Shown: positions 63,449-64,000 of the stretch, in pieces
How positions within the stretch are numbered: the stretch's first letter is position 1
How the letters are laid out: each line of letters opens with the position of its first letter
Source: MPNP01 sp965116235
Lineage (GTDB): Bacteria > Pseudomonadota > Alphaproteobacteria > Rhodobacterales > Rhodobacteraceae
Reading direction: 5' to 3'
Length of the DNA stretch: 64,000 nucleotides
NCBI GenBank assembly: GCA_965116235.1
Contig: OZ220496.1
Location: 1,116,001-1,180,000, forward strand
Translations under genes and position numbers: made by a program
The notes under the pieces: model-generated
Databases searched by the model: none
The model's input: only the letters and a program-made list of their open reading frames with translations
What the model was told of the DNA's origin: nothing

Positions 63449-64000
63449 TCATTGCTCTGCCCCCAAGATATCAACAAAGGTTTTGAATTTTTTGATTCCA
63501 TCATCCGATTGATCTCGATCCAACAGACTTTTGTATTCAGCGAATGCTCGCGCTTGGCAATTGACTTGCTTATTGGGATTGAACTCAATGTCCGTATACG
63601 CAGCATAACTCATTTCGCGTATTTTCTCTTTCAGACCATCCGAAAGTTGACACAATGAAAGCATGTAGAGCCAGTCGTAAAATGCGTTCCTTGGTAAGAG
63701 TGGATAAGACCTTTCGTTGAGTTTGAACTCTTTAAGCTCCCCGCAACTTTTATTCCATACGTAACGTTTCGCGTCTCTTGGCTTCATGCAAAAGACTTCA
63801 GTGAACGGTCCCCCGCGCTCGTATACCTTGCAACCTTGGTAAACGCTTTCAAGAGGTAATTCCTTTCCGTCAATTTTGTACTTCAAATTGAATGCGCTAA
63901 GTCTCCTTCCAATCCACTGCTCCGATTTCGTAGAGATTTCCAAAAGCGTAGCAATTCCCTCTCGTTTGGCCTCTTGGTGTAGTTCCTTGATGTTCTTTTT
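63449..64000 (-). CDS. NADAR-domain protein, DarT1-associated antitoxin type (5' end beyond window)
   Basis: The frame is open to the window edge, so the N-terminus is missing. The visible 183 residues read LEISTKSEQWIGRRLSAFNL, ELPLESVYQGCKVYERGGPF, then MKPRDAKRYV, YPLLPRNAFYDWLYMLSLCQ and YTDIEFNPNKQVNCQARAFA. These match my recall of the NADAR domain of antitoxins paired with DarT1 toxins, which remove ADP-ribose from DNA. The toxin gene would be expected next to it, most likely outside the window to the right. The pairing cannot be seen here. Confidence 0.75.
   Translation of the reverse strand, partial: KKNIKELHQEAKREGIATLLEISTKSEQWIGRRLSAFNLKYKIDGKELPLESVYQGCKVYERGGPFTEVFCMKPRDAKRYVWNKSCGELKEFKLNERSYPLLPRNAFYDWLYMLSLCQLSDGLKEKIREMSYAAYTDIEFNPNKQVNCQARAFAEYKSLLDRDQSDDGIKKFKTFVDILGAEQ

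Noticed and set aside
1..64000. tRNA, rRNA, tmRNA or classic riboswitch
   Set aside because: I looked for cloverleaf ends, conserved rRNA segments and known riboswitch cores by eye and saw none; a tRNAscan or Infernal run could still find one.

Overview
The window looks like the accessory-rich chromosome of an alphaproteobacterium. This rests on established family knowledge, not on any search: an alpha-type phosphoserine aminotransferase of about 390 residues next to a long SerA, a CHCC zinc-finger mini-protein, a DUF1285 protein, an ATM1-type ABC exporter, a VC_2705-type symporter with its DUF4212 partner, and a urate pathway built on the membrane enzyme PuuD. Base composition is moderate. 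No rRNA or tRNA gene was recognised.

Housekeeping blocks: a divergent LytTR regulator / DUF2141 + carotenoid oxygenase locus (1.1-4.0 kb); a porin (8.9-10.2 kb); serine biosynthesis serB <-> serC-serA, then an M20 deacylase and an ATM1-like ABC transporter (10.8-17.6 kb); a subtilisin-type surface lipoprotein (18-20.3 kb); a sodium:solute symporter pair (22.3-24.4 kb); a class III aminotransferase-kinase pair and malic enzyme (27.6-32.3 kb); a copper-type P-ATPase (35.7-38.1 kb); urate degradation (46.3-47.9 kb) and a PfkB kinase; and HIT, zinc finger, DNA polymerase I and DUF1285 (58.4-62.6 kb).

Between these lies a dense, decayed mobile and conflict layer. It holds remnants of IS5, IS630 and IS3 elements, an IS1634-like ORF without its catalytic residues, two MITE copies, a 175-bp inverted dispersed repeat, three PIN or Fic toxin-antitoxin modules with palindromic operators, an hsdR remnant, an RloA/RloB-like abortive-infection pair, a Dam methylase, and at the right edge a NADAR-type antitoxin.

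The most striking content is a family of fused AAA ATPase + ankyrin-repeat proteins. There are four complete genes (4830-6611, 40037-41722, 42319-43983, 51725-53254) and one truncated C-terminus (54308-54604). All share one architecture but are strongly diverged, and each lies beside an IS remnant. Two further P-loop ATPases (1-806 and a frameshifted one at 34235-35531) lie in the same neighbourhoods. I infer a diversifying recognition or defence family, or a host-interaction family.

A second theme is possible phase variation. Runs of exactly nine G interrupt the porin just after its signal peptide, lie in the porin upstream region, and lie upstream of the subtilisin-like lipoprotein.
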